Shown here: one piece after another, positions 1-12,164 of the stretch
How the letters are laid out: every line of letters starts with the position of its first letter
How positions within the stretch are numbered: position 1 is the first letter of the stretch
Origin: Corylus avellana
Lineage: Eukaryota > Streptophyta > Magnoliopsida > Fagales > Betulaceae
Reading direction: 5' to 3'
Assembly (NCBI RefSeq): GCF_901000735.1
Contig: NC_081541.1
Coordinates: forward strand, 37,907,142 to 37,971,141
Length of the DNA stretch: 64,000 nucleotides
Position numbers and translations under genes: made by a program
Notes under the pieces: generated by a model
The model's input: the letters and a program-made list of their open reading frames with translations, nothing else
Database searches by the model: none
What the model was told of the DNA's origin: nothing

Positions 1-192
1 ATCAACATACTTAAAAACGTGACATTTGTCCTAAATGAGTTTTTAGCATTCTTTAACACGAATGGAAAATTGTGAGTTAGATTCCCAAATTGTTTGACTG
101 GACAAGACAACCCAAATGTTATTTAACATATTTTTTGGCTCGTGTCTTACACCCACAAACAAATTGCTGCACCTCTACAGGAAGCTTGGCAG

Positions 193-3100
193 GGGCAAGC
201 AGTATAAACAACGACCTCCTTTATTATGAGACCTTACGCACGGCTGTCAATAATGCTAACTGGGATGCTGCAGGCGATTTCCTTAAGAGTCAAGAACATG
301 CAACGAGTGCAAGAATTTCAGACCATGGACGTACTGTTCTTCACGTGGGGAAGAGAGATTTGTGGAGAAGTTAGTGGAGTTAATGTCAGAAGAGGAATTA
401 GAAATAAAAGATGATAATGGTGTGACAGCTCTAGCCCAGGCTGTTATTCTAGAAAATATTGGGATGGTAGATTGCATGCTTACAAAGAACACTAACCTAC
501 TTAAAATCGAAGACAGTTTAAATCGTATTCCACTAATAGCCGCTTTAGAGTATGGGAATATAGAAGTGGCTCGCCATCTCTATTCTGTCTCTCTTCCATA
601 TCAAACATTCAGCGACACGGACAGTTCCACAACTCTTACCCAGCTCATGCTTCTCATTGATTTTGGTAACCCTACTCCCTAAATCTAATTATTTTTTCTT
701 CTCTTATATATTTGTCTCATCCTTTGAAATGTTGAACAATTTTCCATTTTTTAATTAACTTTTTCTCTACCGTACAACACGTACAATAGATGTTGCTCTA
801 CACTTGCTCCAGCATTACCCACGTTCTGCTATTGTTCCAAACAAGTATGATACCTCCTCTTTGGGCGCATTGGCTTCCAAGTCTTCTGCATTCCCGAGTG
901 GGAACAACCTCGTGTTTTGGAAAAAATGGATTTACGCCTGTAAGTATATATATCATTGCTGTTTCTTATTTACTTTTTTTTTTTTTTCCAGATGGTCACC
1001 TATAAATTAAATGCTTTCATGTTTGCATAGTCCAATATCCCATGAGTTGCATGCCCTCCAAATTTGTGTTTTAGACTAAAGAGTAAGCTGCATATATATA
1101 CTAGTTATAATATTAACAAGTTATTGATAGGAGTGAATCTAAAAACTAACTTTTATGTGCATGACTCTTGTACAACTGGGTTGATAGCCTGATGTATGGA
1201 GTGCCCCAGTGGCAGAGCCAGACAATTCATCTTGGGGGTGCCGCTAAAATTCTTTTTAGGGTGCCGAGTGGTAAGTTGCGTAAGTAGGAGAGAAGAAATT
1301 TTTTTTGTTATTTTTTTTTTGGGAGTGCCATGTAGAACTTGGGTAAAAAAAAAAATTAAAGCGGCACCCCCAAAGCCTCAAGGGAAAAGGATTATCTCAA
1401 TTTCAAAATCCTTCTATTTCCTCCATTTAGTGTATTTTGAAGGATATTGTACTTAATGCACTACCATCATTAAAAATTTTGGACAACACTACTCTTTAAA
1501 ATGCCCTTAAATTATTAGATTTATGAGCATTTTTTAATAAAAGCTAATGATTTATGAGCACTCCAGGATCAGCACCAGTTATACCAAAATCATATAAGAT
1601 TTGAGTTTGTAGCATTGCTCTATTGAAATAGGTCGCACATATCTTTAAGAATTGAGTTTCCTTTTTAATTGCTTGAAAAGAAAAAGACTTGAGGGGCCTA
1701 GCTCTAACACCGTTTTGTTATAATTCTAGAACTTTTTTACTTTTGTGGTAAAGAAACAAATAATGATATTAATGGTAAAGAGTAATGCTATACGTACCTT
1801 CATGTCTTTAAAAATATGATGTAATTTTTAAAATCATCATTAAATTTATGATAAATCACTATTGAATTTTGATCTAATTGTAAATTTTTAAAAGTCACAT
1901 TAGTTTTAGAGATGCACAAGAAAGACATAAAGAAGACGTCTAGCATTACTCCGTTGTAAATGGGCAAGTCCCTCACAAATAAATAGTATTGACAAGGAAT
2001 GAAAGTGAAAAAAATGTTTTTGGCAATAAGAAAGAGTTATCTCAAACGAAATATATATATATAGAGCAGAGCTTTTAAATAAACTTCAACTTAGATAAAG
2101 AATAATATTGTTATTAAATAGTTAATGTATAAAGAATCTTCCGACAATGCGTTTTATAGCATTGCATATTTGTATTGTAATTAAATAGTTAATATACATA
2201 GCATTGCATATATATTTGTATTGTTTCTTTGTGGTTCAAATTAAGTAGGACAATGCTATATAGTATTCATTGGACCTTTTTGTTGAAAGGTATACCCATT
2301 CGATCAACGCATTCCACCAATGAAGTTCAGATAGAGATCCATAACCCAAATGAACATATAAATGATCAAGTAAAGATTAGCGGATCAGGTATTTTATCCC
2401 TTTCTAAAAGATTTATATATATGCAAAATTGAAAATCTTTAGATGCCTTTGTCTACGTGCACATGGGACATTAGCACACCTTATTATATATAGCTCAATA
2501 TATATCACATTCAATTAGTCAAAGTTTGTAGTAAATTTTCTAATGGCATACTTGATTAATTAACAAATACATCAATTTTCAAATTGTTTGAATAATTTTC
2601 TAACTTGTGAGTGGGTTTTGTTTTCACTTTACAGTGCTACGCCTATTACATCAGCTAGCTTCGAATCTCCTTACGCTCTTGGGTATTAATACATCCATCC
2701 AATTAATTTTATATCTTTGTTATAAATATTGTTAAACTTTCTGATTCTTCTCAATTCTTTTTTCTCATTTTGCTGATCAACCTATTATTTTATTTTAATC
2801 TAGTTGAGTTAATAACGTATTGACTATTGATGACTTTAGGCATCAAGCAAATATATGAAATGAAATTGCTCCATCACCGAGGCAGTCAACTTTTACATCA
2901 AATGTGCAATCAAGTAAAGCAAATGAATGAGGAGTATGTTAATGGAGCTATCTTCGAAGCCGTCAAGGGAGGGCTTGTTGAGTTTATTGAAGAGATAATT
3001 AAAGTAGATCACCAACTTCTGCATAACACTGATGAAATGGGAAGAAACATATTTTTTTACGCTATCCTACATCGTCAACCTAAAATATTCAGCCTTATAT

Positions 3101-4508
3101 ACGGGATTGATTCGAAAAATTCAATTACAAATGCAGTGGATAAATCAAGTTGCACTATCTTGCACATGGCAGGGATGTTAGAAACTTCCAAGAAACGTGA
3201 TCGCATTACAGGTGAAGCTTTGAAGATGCAGAGCGAACTTCAATGGTTTAAGGTCATATCTCTTAGCCTATATTTTTATGATGTGCTTACACTTACATGT
3301 TGGATTTTCAATGTATTAAAATGATCAAATGAAATTACTAGCCCGTGAAATTTATTTTCACATTCCAAATCTCTCTTTTAATGCATTGAACCTATAAGAG
3401 TACATCCCCTTACCAAGGGTTGGTGACAATTACGCTCTTGATAGATTATGATATGTTCCTTTAGGAATTGTTATAGTATATTAGTTCTTCTTTTGAAGAC
3501 TAGAGTTTCACAAAGATAATAAAGAATTTGGTGGCTATCTTGTAAAAGACCTTGAATTAACTTAATGAAGTTCAACTACCTTATTCAATTAGAGAGTGAA
3601 AACTCATTATTTCACATTTATCATAAAACAAGAATGAAGTTGAGTGTTGTTGCCATAAACTAAATTGCTATTTTCTTTTTGCATATTTCTAAAACAAAGA
3701 TTTACAATTGTATATGATTTCAACCAGGTGTTATAGTTCATAGTTGTAACAATCCGAAATTCATTTCTTTAAGTTCAGTTAGTATTTAGAAATAAGAAAT
3801 TGAATGGATAGCAAGAGATGCTATACAAGGACGCATCAATTCAATTGTCTATATATTGTTTCAATTTCTAATTTCTAAGATTTTAGTCAATAAATACAGG
3901 AGGTGGAGAGAATTTGCCTTCCTTGGATTAATGATATTCAAAATGATACAAACATGACACCAAGAGAATTTTTTACCCATAACCACAAGAACATGGTGAA
4001 GGACGGAGAGAAATGGATGAAGGACACTGCAACTTCTTGTACAGTGGTAGGAGCTCTCATTATTACCATTATGTTCACCGTAGCATTCACTGTTCCAGGT
4101 GGTAATGATCAAAATACAGGATTCCCAATGTTCTCACATAAAACATTATTTATGGTCTTTATCATATCCGACACATTATCGCTGTTTTCTTCTTCAACTT
4201 CAGTAATGGTCTTTCTCGGAATCCTTACGTCACGTTATGCAGAAGAAGATTTTCTTCGCTCATTGCCTACAAAGATGATAACGGGACTTTCCACTCTTTT
4301 CTTCTCTATTGCAACTATGATGATTGCTTTTTGTGCTGGTCTTTTCATTATGCTACCTGGAAAGTCATGGATGACCATTCCTGTCATTTGCCTCGCTAGT
4401 GTTACAGTCATCCTATTCGGTTTTATGCAGTTTCCGATTCTTTTTGACATGTTCAAGTCAACATATGGACCAGGTATCTTTAATAGGAAAATGAAACGTT
4501 TGTTTTAA
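193..4508 (+). pseudogene. Ankyrin-repeat/PGG-domain gene, copy 1 (frameshifted)
   Basis: This is a membrane-anchored ankyrin protein gene of the plant ACD6/ITN1-like class. Six exons can be placed by GT-AG sites and by comparison with the intact copy at 43433-50488: 193-665, 790-939, 2290-2388, 2635-2682, 2840-3252 and 3900-4508. Exons 1-2 carry the first ankyrin block, exon 5 the second (motif TILHMAGMLE). The last exon holds the PGG domain (FTVPGGNDQNTG) with four hydrophobic segments. Exon phases and the 150-nt and 99-nt exon lengths match the intact copy exactly. Relative to that copy, exon 1 lacks 13 bp near 350, which moves TVLHV out of frame with the following VELMSEEELEI. Three other length changes in this exon are 3-nt multiples. 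No ATG stands at the ankyrin start; the acceptor TTGGCAG|GG is kept, so the true first exon should lie left of the window. A sequencing error at the deletion cannot be excluded. Confidence 0.82.
940..2289. other. Long intron 2 of copy 1, with a MITE-like end
   Basis: This stretch separates exons 790-939 and 2290-2388. At about 1200-1380 lies a block that opens with CAGTGGCAGAGCCAGAC and contains GGGGGTGCCGC and, further on, the reverse motif GCGGCACCCCC. This resembles the ends of common plant MITEs whose termini read CAGTGGCGGAGCCA. I could not find a matching right end or target duplication. The rest is AT-rich with no coding signal. Confidence 0.4.
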
Positions 4509-5129
4509 GTAATTTATTTTGATAATTAGGTTACTACAATCAATGAGTTTAGAATGAACAATTTGGGATCATTGAACTTGTGATGTATTAAGCATATTGG
4601 TCTTACGCTCTCGTAATTGATTAATCATTTTTTTCTTAGATCATTTTAGCTTGTCATGTATAGTTTCATTGATTTATTTTATTTTATCTTTATATTTCCA
4701 ATCGATTGAGAATCTTCTATCTGCAAATCTCATCTGTAACACATTGAGCACATATATGTACCTTTGAAAGAAGGATAAGTTACAAGAGCAATCATATTTA
4801 TCATTGAAATTAAGGATATGCAACAAGTAACATAGTTGACGATTTACAATATCCAAATGTAATAGAAAAAAAAAAAAGAATGAAATTGATAGATCCAAAA
4901 TTTTGCATATTTAATGTTTTTTTATTAGTGCATATTTAATTTACTAAGCGTGGAAGATACATGCTGATAATTTCAAAGTGGTACCTTTTTTTTTCTTCTT
5001 TGGAAATTACTCTTATTCATTTTCTGCTTGGTTATGAAATGAATCCATGTAGAGAGTATATTACAGCTTATATCTTTGATGCTTGCATAGCATATATATG
5101 TTCATATCAACTTAAAAAAAGACGTTAAG
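4509..5129. repeat. 3' flank of copy 1, repeated at 7310-7810
   Basis: This non-coding stretch follows the stop codon of copy 1. The segment CTTGTGATGTATTAAGCAT, the following TTGATTAATCAT, and the later TTTGCATATTTAAT block recur in the same order at 7320-7810. Related text lies downstream of the PGG stub near 9110 and of the intact gene near 50490. It is therefore part of the duplicated ankyrin-gene unit, not unique intergenic DNA. Confidence 0.65.
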
Positions 5130-5960
5130 GAACATCAAATAGTTGCGCAACACGAGTTGGCTCGAGTACACTCTCTATAGCGCTCAAGTGCAATCAGTAA
5201 CAGCTACCTGGCAATACAAGTTGGCTGCACCTTCAGCTACTCTGTTTTGGGTTCAGTTATTGATTGTGATCAGATATCTACAGATTTAAGCTTTGCATCC
5301 GAATGCAACTCTTGTATTTGCATTTAAATTAGTTCTCTTATTGTATTAAGTTTTCTAATTGTATTAATTCTCTTAGTTATCATCAAGTTAAACTTGGTAA
5401 TTGATTACATTTGTAACTCTTCATTGTTTAGCCTATTTATAATCAATGAGAAAGTAGCAGAAGGCATTCCGCCAAAAAGGCAAGTTTTCTTTGCTTTCTT
5501 TCATAGTATTAGAGCCTCATGGGTCACACCCGTTTTCAATAGTTTATCCATGACGCAATCCAGCAACTCTGCTGCTTCATCCTTCATAATGCCAAATATC
5601 ACGCATCTTTGTCAATCCAAGCTTGATGATAGCAATTACCTTGGATGGGTTTTTTAGTTTGAGCCCATCCTCAAATCCAATGGCTTGCTGGCATTGTTGA
5701 TGGCTCCGAGTCATGCCCACCCAAGCTCATTCCATCTTCCACTGACAAAAGTTCTCCTGATTCTTAAACCTAGAATATATCCTCTGGGAATGGAAAGATC
5801 AGTTTGGTTCACTGCAACCCTCACTACTCCAATTGTGCCTACTGTCTATTGGTGCAAAACCTCAAGTATGGACCACCCTTGCTACTCAATATGCTTCTCC
5901 ATTGATGCAATACCCTGATAAATTATCACATATTTATGAAAGTGTTACCTTAAGTCGACG
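5130..5960 (+). mobile_element. Ty1/copia fragment: LTR end, PBS and gag start
   Basis: An LTR 3' portion, with a TATA-like TATTTATAATC near 5430, ends in CA at 5503. It is followed by a decayed methionine-tRNA primer site and a gag start. From the ATG at 5550 the reading frame gives MPNITHLCQSKLDDSNYLGW, the usual beginning of RE1-type copia gag. A TAG stops it at 5656, after which the same frame continues with FEPILKSNGLLAL. Further frame breaks follow and homology is lost near 5960. The element is truncated and inactive. The left LTR boundary is uncertain. Confidence 0.7.
5504..5515 (+). other. Decayed primer-binding site (tRNA-iMet type)
   Basis: TAGTATTAGAGC lies directly after the LTR end and differs at two positions from the standard copia PBS TGGTATCAGAGC. 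Confidence 0.6.
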
Positions 5961-7310
5961 ATTTCTAGAAAAACAGGCCCAACATATAAACCCTAAAAAC
6001 CTTCCTTAGTGGGCCCAAGCCTTTAGGGCCTTCTTGCAAGCTAAATCCCAAGTCCACCATCACTGGACGAGCGCTCATCCATGGGGACCACACCGAGTGC
6101 TCATCTGCAACCCATGCCATCTGCATGAAGATTGTACTTTGAACTACACACGAGCGTTCGTTGACCATTTGTAGACCTTTAGTTAATACCCAGAGCGCAC
6201 GCCTAAAAAGCATTTTTGGCTCGTTATAACAATACATGAGCGCTCTCTCTTGGGGACCACACGGGCGCTCATTCTCTTTCTGGTAGAATTCTCATTTTGC
6301 CCTTAGCTTCCCTCACCTGTAAATACCCCCACACCCCATTCAACCTAGACCTCAAAATGCTCTCTAAAACCTTGGGAAAACTATACTTCTTTGTCAATTG
6401 AGAGTGTGTGAGCTTTGTGAGTGACTTAGAAGAAGGGAGGAGCACTCTTGAGAAACCTACTTGTTGAAGCGTAATCCCTACGCCTTCTTGTTGTTATGTT
6501 ATTAAGTTCTGGTTTTACAATAGCCTAAGCATTTCCTTAAAGTCATGATTACTCATTTTTAGTGCTTTAAACCTTTTGGTATTATGGCAAGCCTTTGCAT
6601 CACTTCCATGTTTAACAATACTTGCTTCAAAAATTGTTTTCAAAAGATGCCATTAAAAACACTTGTGAGATTTTTTTGTGCTTAAAAGAAATCTAGTTCT
6701 TAAACGCGAAAATTGTTTTCAAAAGCCTCAAACGCCTCTTGGATTCTTGTGTTTTACTTGTCCTGTTAAGAGCTTAGGAATAAGGAACCAACTTATAGCT
6801 TTAAATTGGAGCCTAGAAGCATTTTGAGCATTATTGGTTAAACCATAGCCCCTGGACGAACGCTCGTCCTTGGAACAAGTGCTCGACCAGAGGTCGGCTC
6901 TTGTGCTCCCTAGCCCCTTAAGAGTCTTAGCATTCTTTTTCGTTAGATGGACCATCGTAGAATTCTCTAGTATAGCTAATAACGACAAATCATGTTTCGT
7001 TATAACAGGGATTCATGATGTGAGAGAGATTAAGTGCGCATACGAGGTAAGTAACCACTTACGAGCATTTTCCTTAAAAACGTGGGATATGTCAGTTGAC
7101 TGACCACGCGCATAATATGAGTATGTCTACTTTTTATAATAACTCGGTAACTGCCTTAATAAACTGTTGATAAGATGTATTGTATGACATGGTACACCGG
7201 TACATACGGTATAATGGCCATGGACTTACTATATAGACTTTATTTTATAGTCAAATGTGTGTATTGTTATATAGGCCTTGGATCCAATGGTTGTTTCGTG
7301 ACCGACGTAG
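5961..7310. mobile_element. LTR-like segment with repeated GAGCGCTC motifs
   Basis: There is no coding frame here. The stretch repeats motifs of the type GAGCGCTCATCCATGGGGAC and CACGAGCGTTCGTTG in the first 350 bases and again near 6850. In the middle it has a promoter/leader-like sequence (CACCTGTAAATACCCC, then CT-rich text and TGAGAGTGTGTGAGCTTTG). Such an organisation is typical of LTRs of larger plant retrotransposons. I could not fix ends or a target duplication. It interrupts the repeated ankyrin 3' flank, which resumes at about 7310. Confidence 0.4.
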
Positions 7311-7816
7311 CCTTAAACTTGTGATGTATTAAGCATATTGGTTTGACTCTCTGGTAATTGATTAATCATGTATCGTTTGGAAATTTTTTTTTCTTTCTTT
7401 TTTCTTTATTTGTCAATCAATTGAAAAACTTCTACGTGCAGATCTAATATTCTGTAACAAATTGAGTACATATATGATCATTTGTAGGGAGGATAAGTTT
7501 TAAGACCACCCCCATTGTAGTCCATTAGTTTGGCTGATGAAATGGTGATGAAGGTAGTAAACTGGTATTTACTCATATGTTAGGTACTATTTGTGATACG
7601 AATTAAAACCTAAGTAAAAAAAAATAAAAACGTCAAAACCTAAGTACTAAAAAAGTAATTAACCCTTGAAATTATAAATATGCAACGATTAACATACATG
7701 ACAATTACTCACAAAAAAATAATAATAATAATAGATGACAATTTACAATTTCCAAATTTATAAGAAAAAAAAAATTGATAGGTCTAAATTTTTGCATATT
7801 TAATCTATGTAAATTC
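7311..7816. repeat. Orphan ankyrin-gene 3' flank
   Basis: This diverged duplicate of 4560-4920 includes CTTGTGATGTATTAAGCAT and the later GACAATTTACAATTTCC block. No PGG exon precedes it; the gene body has been replaced by the LTR-like segment on its left. It is evidence of a lost ankyrin unit. Confidence 0.6.
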
Positions 7817-8250
7817 TAGGGTTGCACAAGCGGTTAGGGTTAGCGGTTATTGATGATAACCGCAAACCGCAACTGCCTTGGGCGGTTATCGATTTTTAAT
7901 AACCGCAACCGCCTAGGTGGTTACTTGTTATTTTATAACCGGCAGTTAGCAATTATTCAAACCAATAACTGATAGTTTTATAACCGATTTTTTTATATGG
8001 GCCTTTTAAGTGTTTTTGGCCATCATTGGGCCTATTTTTTGGGCTTATTTTAAATGTTTTGGGCCAAAGTGTTCCCAAAAAAATGAAAAGAACTTTCTAT
8101 TTTTTGGGCCAAACAATATTTTTAAATAAGGCTTGGCCCAAAACATCACAATATACTACATTATATTTCACATACATGATACATACAATCATACACGGCC
8201 AAAATGATGCTGTTTTGATATTAAACACCAAAACAACGTCATTTTGGATG

Positions 8251-8288
<38 letters not shown>

Positions 8289-8343
8289 GTAAGCGGTTAA
8301 CGGTTAGCAAGGCGGTTATAACCGCTCCGTTTAAACACTCCTA
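7817..8343. mobile_element. Non-autonomous hAT-like element
   Basis: The element begins TAGGGTTGCACAAGCGG and ends with the inverse of TAGGAGTGTTTAAACGG. Both subterminal regions are full of GCGGTTA/TAACCGC repeats, as in plant hAT MITEs. The flanks are GTAAATTC (7809-7816) and ATAAATTC (8344-8351), an 8-bp target duplication with one mismatch. The interior is non-coding and contains an (AT)n run at about 8252-8285. Confidence 0.75.
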
Positions 8344-8837
8344 ATAAATTCTTTCAATCATTGAGTAGAAGCTAGACAAGTTGAATTGAATCAAACCCAA
8401 AATTTATGGAAGATAATGCAACTCGTTACCGAAACTTACTTGTGCTTTTAAAAAAGATAGAAAGAAAAATGTTACACACATCCAAATGCTTACGCTCTAA
8501 AATGGCGGTAGAAATCACTATTGATACGAAATATATAGATTAACGGGTTTAAAATTTATTGGTGATGGGAATAAATACTAGAAGTTCTTGTAGCATTTTT
8601 CTAAACCAAATGTGGGTTCAAAAGAGAGCCCCAGCCATGTGATTTCACGTGCCAAACTTCCTCTTGCTTTAAGCAACGTTGCTTGCCACCACCCAAAGAA
8701 GATTACTTGCACAATCCGTTACCATTGTTGGATAACACATAGCCTCTGAAATCAAATTTTGACAGTTTAACTACTTTAGGTAAAGAGACAAAGGAAGAGG
8801 AACACCTTATACTCCACACCTTATACTCCACATCCAT
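8344..8837. other. Non-coding stretch before the PGG stub
   Basis: AT-rich text with no reading frame and no recognised repeat apart from the duplicated phrase ACACCTTATACTCC near 8803-8830. Confidence 0.4.
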
Positions 8838-9049
8838 GCATTCCTAAAAAGATGTTAATGGGATATTGCGGTCTTTGCCTCTCTATTGACGCCATGATGG
8901 GCGCCCTTTGTGCTACTGTTTTCATTATTCTACCCCTAAAATCACCCATGGTCACGACTCTTGTCTCTATCCTCGCTATTATTCCTGTCCACCAATTCTA
9001 TTCTATGCTGCTAAACCTTTCAAGTGCAATATTATTCAACTTTCCATAG
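8838..9049 (+). pseudogene. PGG-domain exon stub (copy C)
   Basis: This fragment encodes the last part of a PGG exon, including ATVFIILPLKSPMVTTLVSI, and ends at the TAG at 9047. It aligns with the C-terminal transmembrane portion of the intact gene (STLFIILPQKSRLVIPVFFL, about 50290-50350). Homology starts at GCATTCCTAAAAAGATG and includes no PGG motif and no ankyrin exon. The sequence after the stop matches the 3' flank of the intact gene, so the stub belongs to a duplicated unit whose body was deleted. Confidence 0.78.
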
Positions 9050-10240
9050 AGAATTAATGCATTAAGTCTTTTGCTCTAGTTTGTAATGAACAATTGGTGG
9101 TCATTCAGCTTGTGATGTATTTAGCATATTGGTCTGATTGTCTGGTGGTTTAGACATTTTATGACGAAATAAAATAAATTGATTTGTCATATATCCTTCC
9201 TAGATTTTCTCTTCTTTATTTTCTCTTTCTTTGCATGTTTAATCTGTTTATTTTATTAGGGCATATTAAAAAAAGTTCTAAGGTCACATCATTTAAAAGC
9301 CAGCTTCAACGTTAACTCTAATGGAAAACTTAACAGTGTGTGAATCACCTAGTTGTAAATGTACGAATTTTGTTGTTTATGTCATGCTTTGTTTGTTCTA
9401 TGTTTTTCTAATAATTTTTCACTTTTTTTTTTTATTATTATTATTAATTTTTTTTTGTCTTCTCCTCTTTTTTCTTTAAACTAATTTTTCCAGAAGTCTT
9501 CTGATTGGTTACAGTCCCTCCGTCTCAACGCATCTGCACATGCAATTCAATTACTAGGCTTCGGACTTGAACATACCTGATTGGTTACGTACAGTCTATC
9601 CCTTTAATAACTGTAATTTAATATATATGTTGTAAAAAGATTAATAGAATGACAGAAATTTCTCCCCAACTAGTTTGGAAGAAATATTCTCCAACCCATA
9701 TAAAATAGTGCAAAATGTATATAAACATTTAAAATACATATTAAATTCTTAATCTTATTAATATCACTTTACTAATTAAGACTAACTTTAATGTGCCTTT
9801 TAAATGTTTACAAACGCTTAACACTATTTTATATGGGTTAAAAAATATTTCTTCCAGACTGACTTGAAGAAAATTTTTGTCCTTAATAGAATCTGTATTG
9901 AATTGAACAAAAGCATGGTCGGCTCAACAGTATTGGCAAGTGAGGACATTTATAAAGGCAATATAAGGTCCTATATACTAAACTTCATAAAAAAAAAAAA
10001 GAAAAAAAAAAAAGGAAAGACGAAAGGGCTGAGGAAAATTAATATGAGAGCTAGGGGACCAGTTGGTAATTGACTTGCTATGAGGGCTTGAAACAAAAAA
10101 ACAAAAAACTTGAGATGACATATTTAAGAGTATGTTAATTGGGTACGGGGAATGACTACATTTGCTTATGCCAAAAGAAATGCTAAAATTTATTTGTCGG
10201 CCTTTCTCGGGATTATCGAAGCGTTTAGTGGCCAACAATA
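9050..10240. repeat. Segmental duplicate of the intact gene's 3' flank
   Basis: Long collinear similarity exists with about 50489-51600. Shared landmarks in order are TTGGTCTGATTGTCTGGTGG, TACAGTCCCTCCGTC, TACTAGGCTTCGGACTT, AGAATCTGTATTGAA and CAAAAGCATGGTC. The copy here holds an extra MITE at 9651-9882. The other copy has an extra block near 51190-51300. Confidence 0.75.
9651..9882. mobile_element. Mutator-type MITE with 10-bp target duplication
   Basis: This 232-bp element has long inverted ends: GAAATATTCTCCAACCCATA on the left faces the inverse of a GAAATATTTTTTAACCCATA stretch on the right. It is flanked by TTAATAGAAT at 9641-9650 and 9883-9892. The paralogous locus near 51100 reads GATTAATAGAATCTG without the element, an empty site. 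A 9-10 bp duplication points to the Mutator superfamily. Confidence 0.85.
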
Positions 10241-11949
10241 AATGCAATATATATATATATATATATTAGTGCATTTAACACCGTTAAAATTAACTCACTT
10301 GGGGTGGAAGTTAACTCTCTTGAATGTCACAATCTGAGATTGTTCAAATTATTGACATATTCGTCAGAGCTCACATAATGAAATCGATGCAGTGGCTCAA
10401 CATTTTGGTGTTGCTAACTTTAATGTCATTTATCAACACTCAGAAAAACAAAACCCACATTTATACCATTACTCCAAAAAGATTAATAAAAGTTACAATT
10501 TGAATTACTTAAAATCACTTATAAAATCAAATCACACTTATGAATATCATAGTCCATCTACTTAGCGTTACAAAACATATTCCAACTCATTCTGTTAGCA
10601 CAAGCACTTGGACCTGCATGGTTTTACAAAGAAGAGGAGTGTTGTACATAAGATAATGATACATCATTTAAAAACTAACTTTTAGAATATAAATTTCGAA
10701 TGTGTAGCATTTCTCTACATAGAAACATTGATAGCTTGATGAGACAAAAGTGAAAGCAAAAAAGATAGAAATAATTCGTTGGTCTCATACGCAAGCAAAT
10801 TAACTCCAAAAGAAAAGGGGATTCATGCCAGCTCCGAGAGGCAAGCATAAATGGCTCCGGCCCCTTTATTTTTCCTTTATATTCTCTAAATATAGTCTTT
10901 TGCCTCGGTAATCTGAGCTAAGCTTAAAAAAGGAAGGAGAAAAAATATATAACAAGTTTGGTGGTTCTGCCAGGTGAAAGAGTGAAGACAAGAGTAAGGA
11001 GCTAGACCTCTCCCAAAGACAGTAAGTAATGATATACTTTTAATCATGTTCAAAACATTTATATATACTCATTCTGAGCGACATATGTGAAGTCGATCAA
11101 TTCACTTATGCAGTATGTGTGAAGAATAAGAATATAAAACTGGAATGTGATTCATTTCTCATTTCAGAAAGTTTAAATTTAAGAATTAATTTTGAGGAAA
11201 ATCTTGGATTAGAACAATTAATTATATTTATTTCAAAATATAGCATGTGAAAGAATTAATAGTTTAATTTTATTAATTTAATTTTAAAATTTAAATCTAA
11301 AAATAAAATAAAATGAAGGGGTGGGCTGCATGGGGTGGCTGATGGGGGGTTTGGGGTGGCTCACGGCCACCCTATGGGGAGTTTGGGGTGGCTCGCGGCC
11401 ACCCCTAACTTTCAATTTTATTTTTTATTTTTAGATTTAAATTTTAAAATTAAATTAATAAAAAATTAATATTTTAATGAGGTGTCTAATGGCTGTTAAA
11501 AAAATTTGACGGCAGAGAGTTTATTGGTATTTCGATTAACCCAGAGAGTAAATTGTCGAAAAAAAAAAAAAGAAAAAAAAAACCTAGTGAGTTTTTAATT
11601 TTGACGGGTTGACTCAGAGACTTATGATATATTTACCCTTTTTTTAATGATTCCACCTAGAACTTGATGTTTCAAATTCCTCTACTATCTCCCACTAAGA
11701 TAATGATTCTACCGTTTGATTAAAATTTAATAATGATAAATCACAAGTTTAATGGTAATTTTAAAAGCTACATAATTATTAAAAGGACACAAAAATGACA
11801 TAAAAGTGGCTTGTAGCATTACTTTCGATGATAAAGGCATACTCCAAATGACACCCATACTGTTGGACAGTCACACGACCTAACCCAATTGTTGGTCCAA
11901 TGGACCGACTTACTCCGGATGATGCCATGTGGTACCTCAAGCAAGATTG

Positions 11950-11974
<25 letters not shown>
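10241..11974. other. Intergenic stretch with microsatellites and a foldback
   Basis: No coding signal. An (AT)n run lies at about 10245-10266 and another at about 11950-11979. A foldback occupies 11268-11464. The block at about 11820-11915 (ACCCAATTGTTGGTCCAATG) recurs near 46060-46165 inside the long intron of the intact gene. Confidence 0.5.
11268..11464. repeat. Foldback with GGGGTGGC-rich loop
   Basis: Arms of about 41 bp (left TTTTATTAATTTAATTTTAA, right its inverse) enclose a GC-rich loop with repeated GGGGTGGCTC/GGCCACCC units. Similar GGGGTGGC loops occur near 31795, 41100 and 52250, so this is probably a MITE core. Confidence 0.6.
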
Positions 11975-11983
<9 letters not shown>

Positions 11984-12164
11984 AAATTGCTTTTTCTAGA
12001 GTATTAATGCAGTTGCACGCCCTGTTTGAAACCATGCATGCACTTTTCTTTTTTCTTTTTTCCTTTTCATAAAATCAAATATACACCATATATATGATCT
12101 GTATATCTCTTCCGACACTCACCTTACAGGTTTTGTAGTAATTTGACAGATTAAGAATGGCAAC
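11975..12164 (+). pseudogene. 5' end of a gag-like gene, cut by a copia insertion
   Basis: The sequence upstream and the start ATGGCAAC at 12157-12164 match the 5' flank and start of the gag-like exon at 43433. Shared landmarks are ATGCAGTTGC, TGATCTGTATAT versus TGGTCTGTATTT, and GTAGTAATTTGACAGATTAAG before the ATG. Coding homology stops after eight nucleotides because the LTR of a minus-strand copia element begins at 12165. I could not find the rest of the exon on the far side of the element. Confidence 0.72.

Noticed and set aside
90..374. 94-codon frame covering the start of ankyrin copy 1
   Set aside because: It opens with TTG, not ATG. Residues before the conserved acceptor at 192/193 have no counterpart in the intact gene, so they are intron or upstream sequence.
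5394..5657. An 87-codon gene
   Set aside because: The frame starts inside the LTR and runs through the primer site; only the part from 5550 is real gag sequence.
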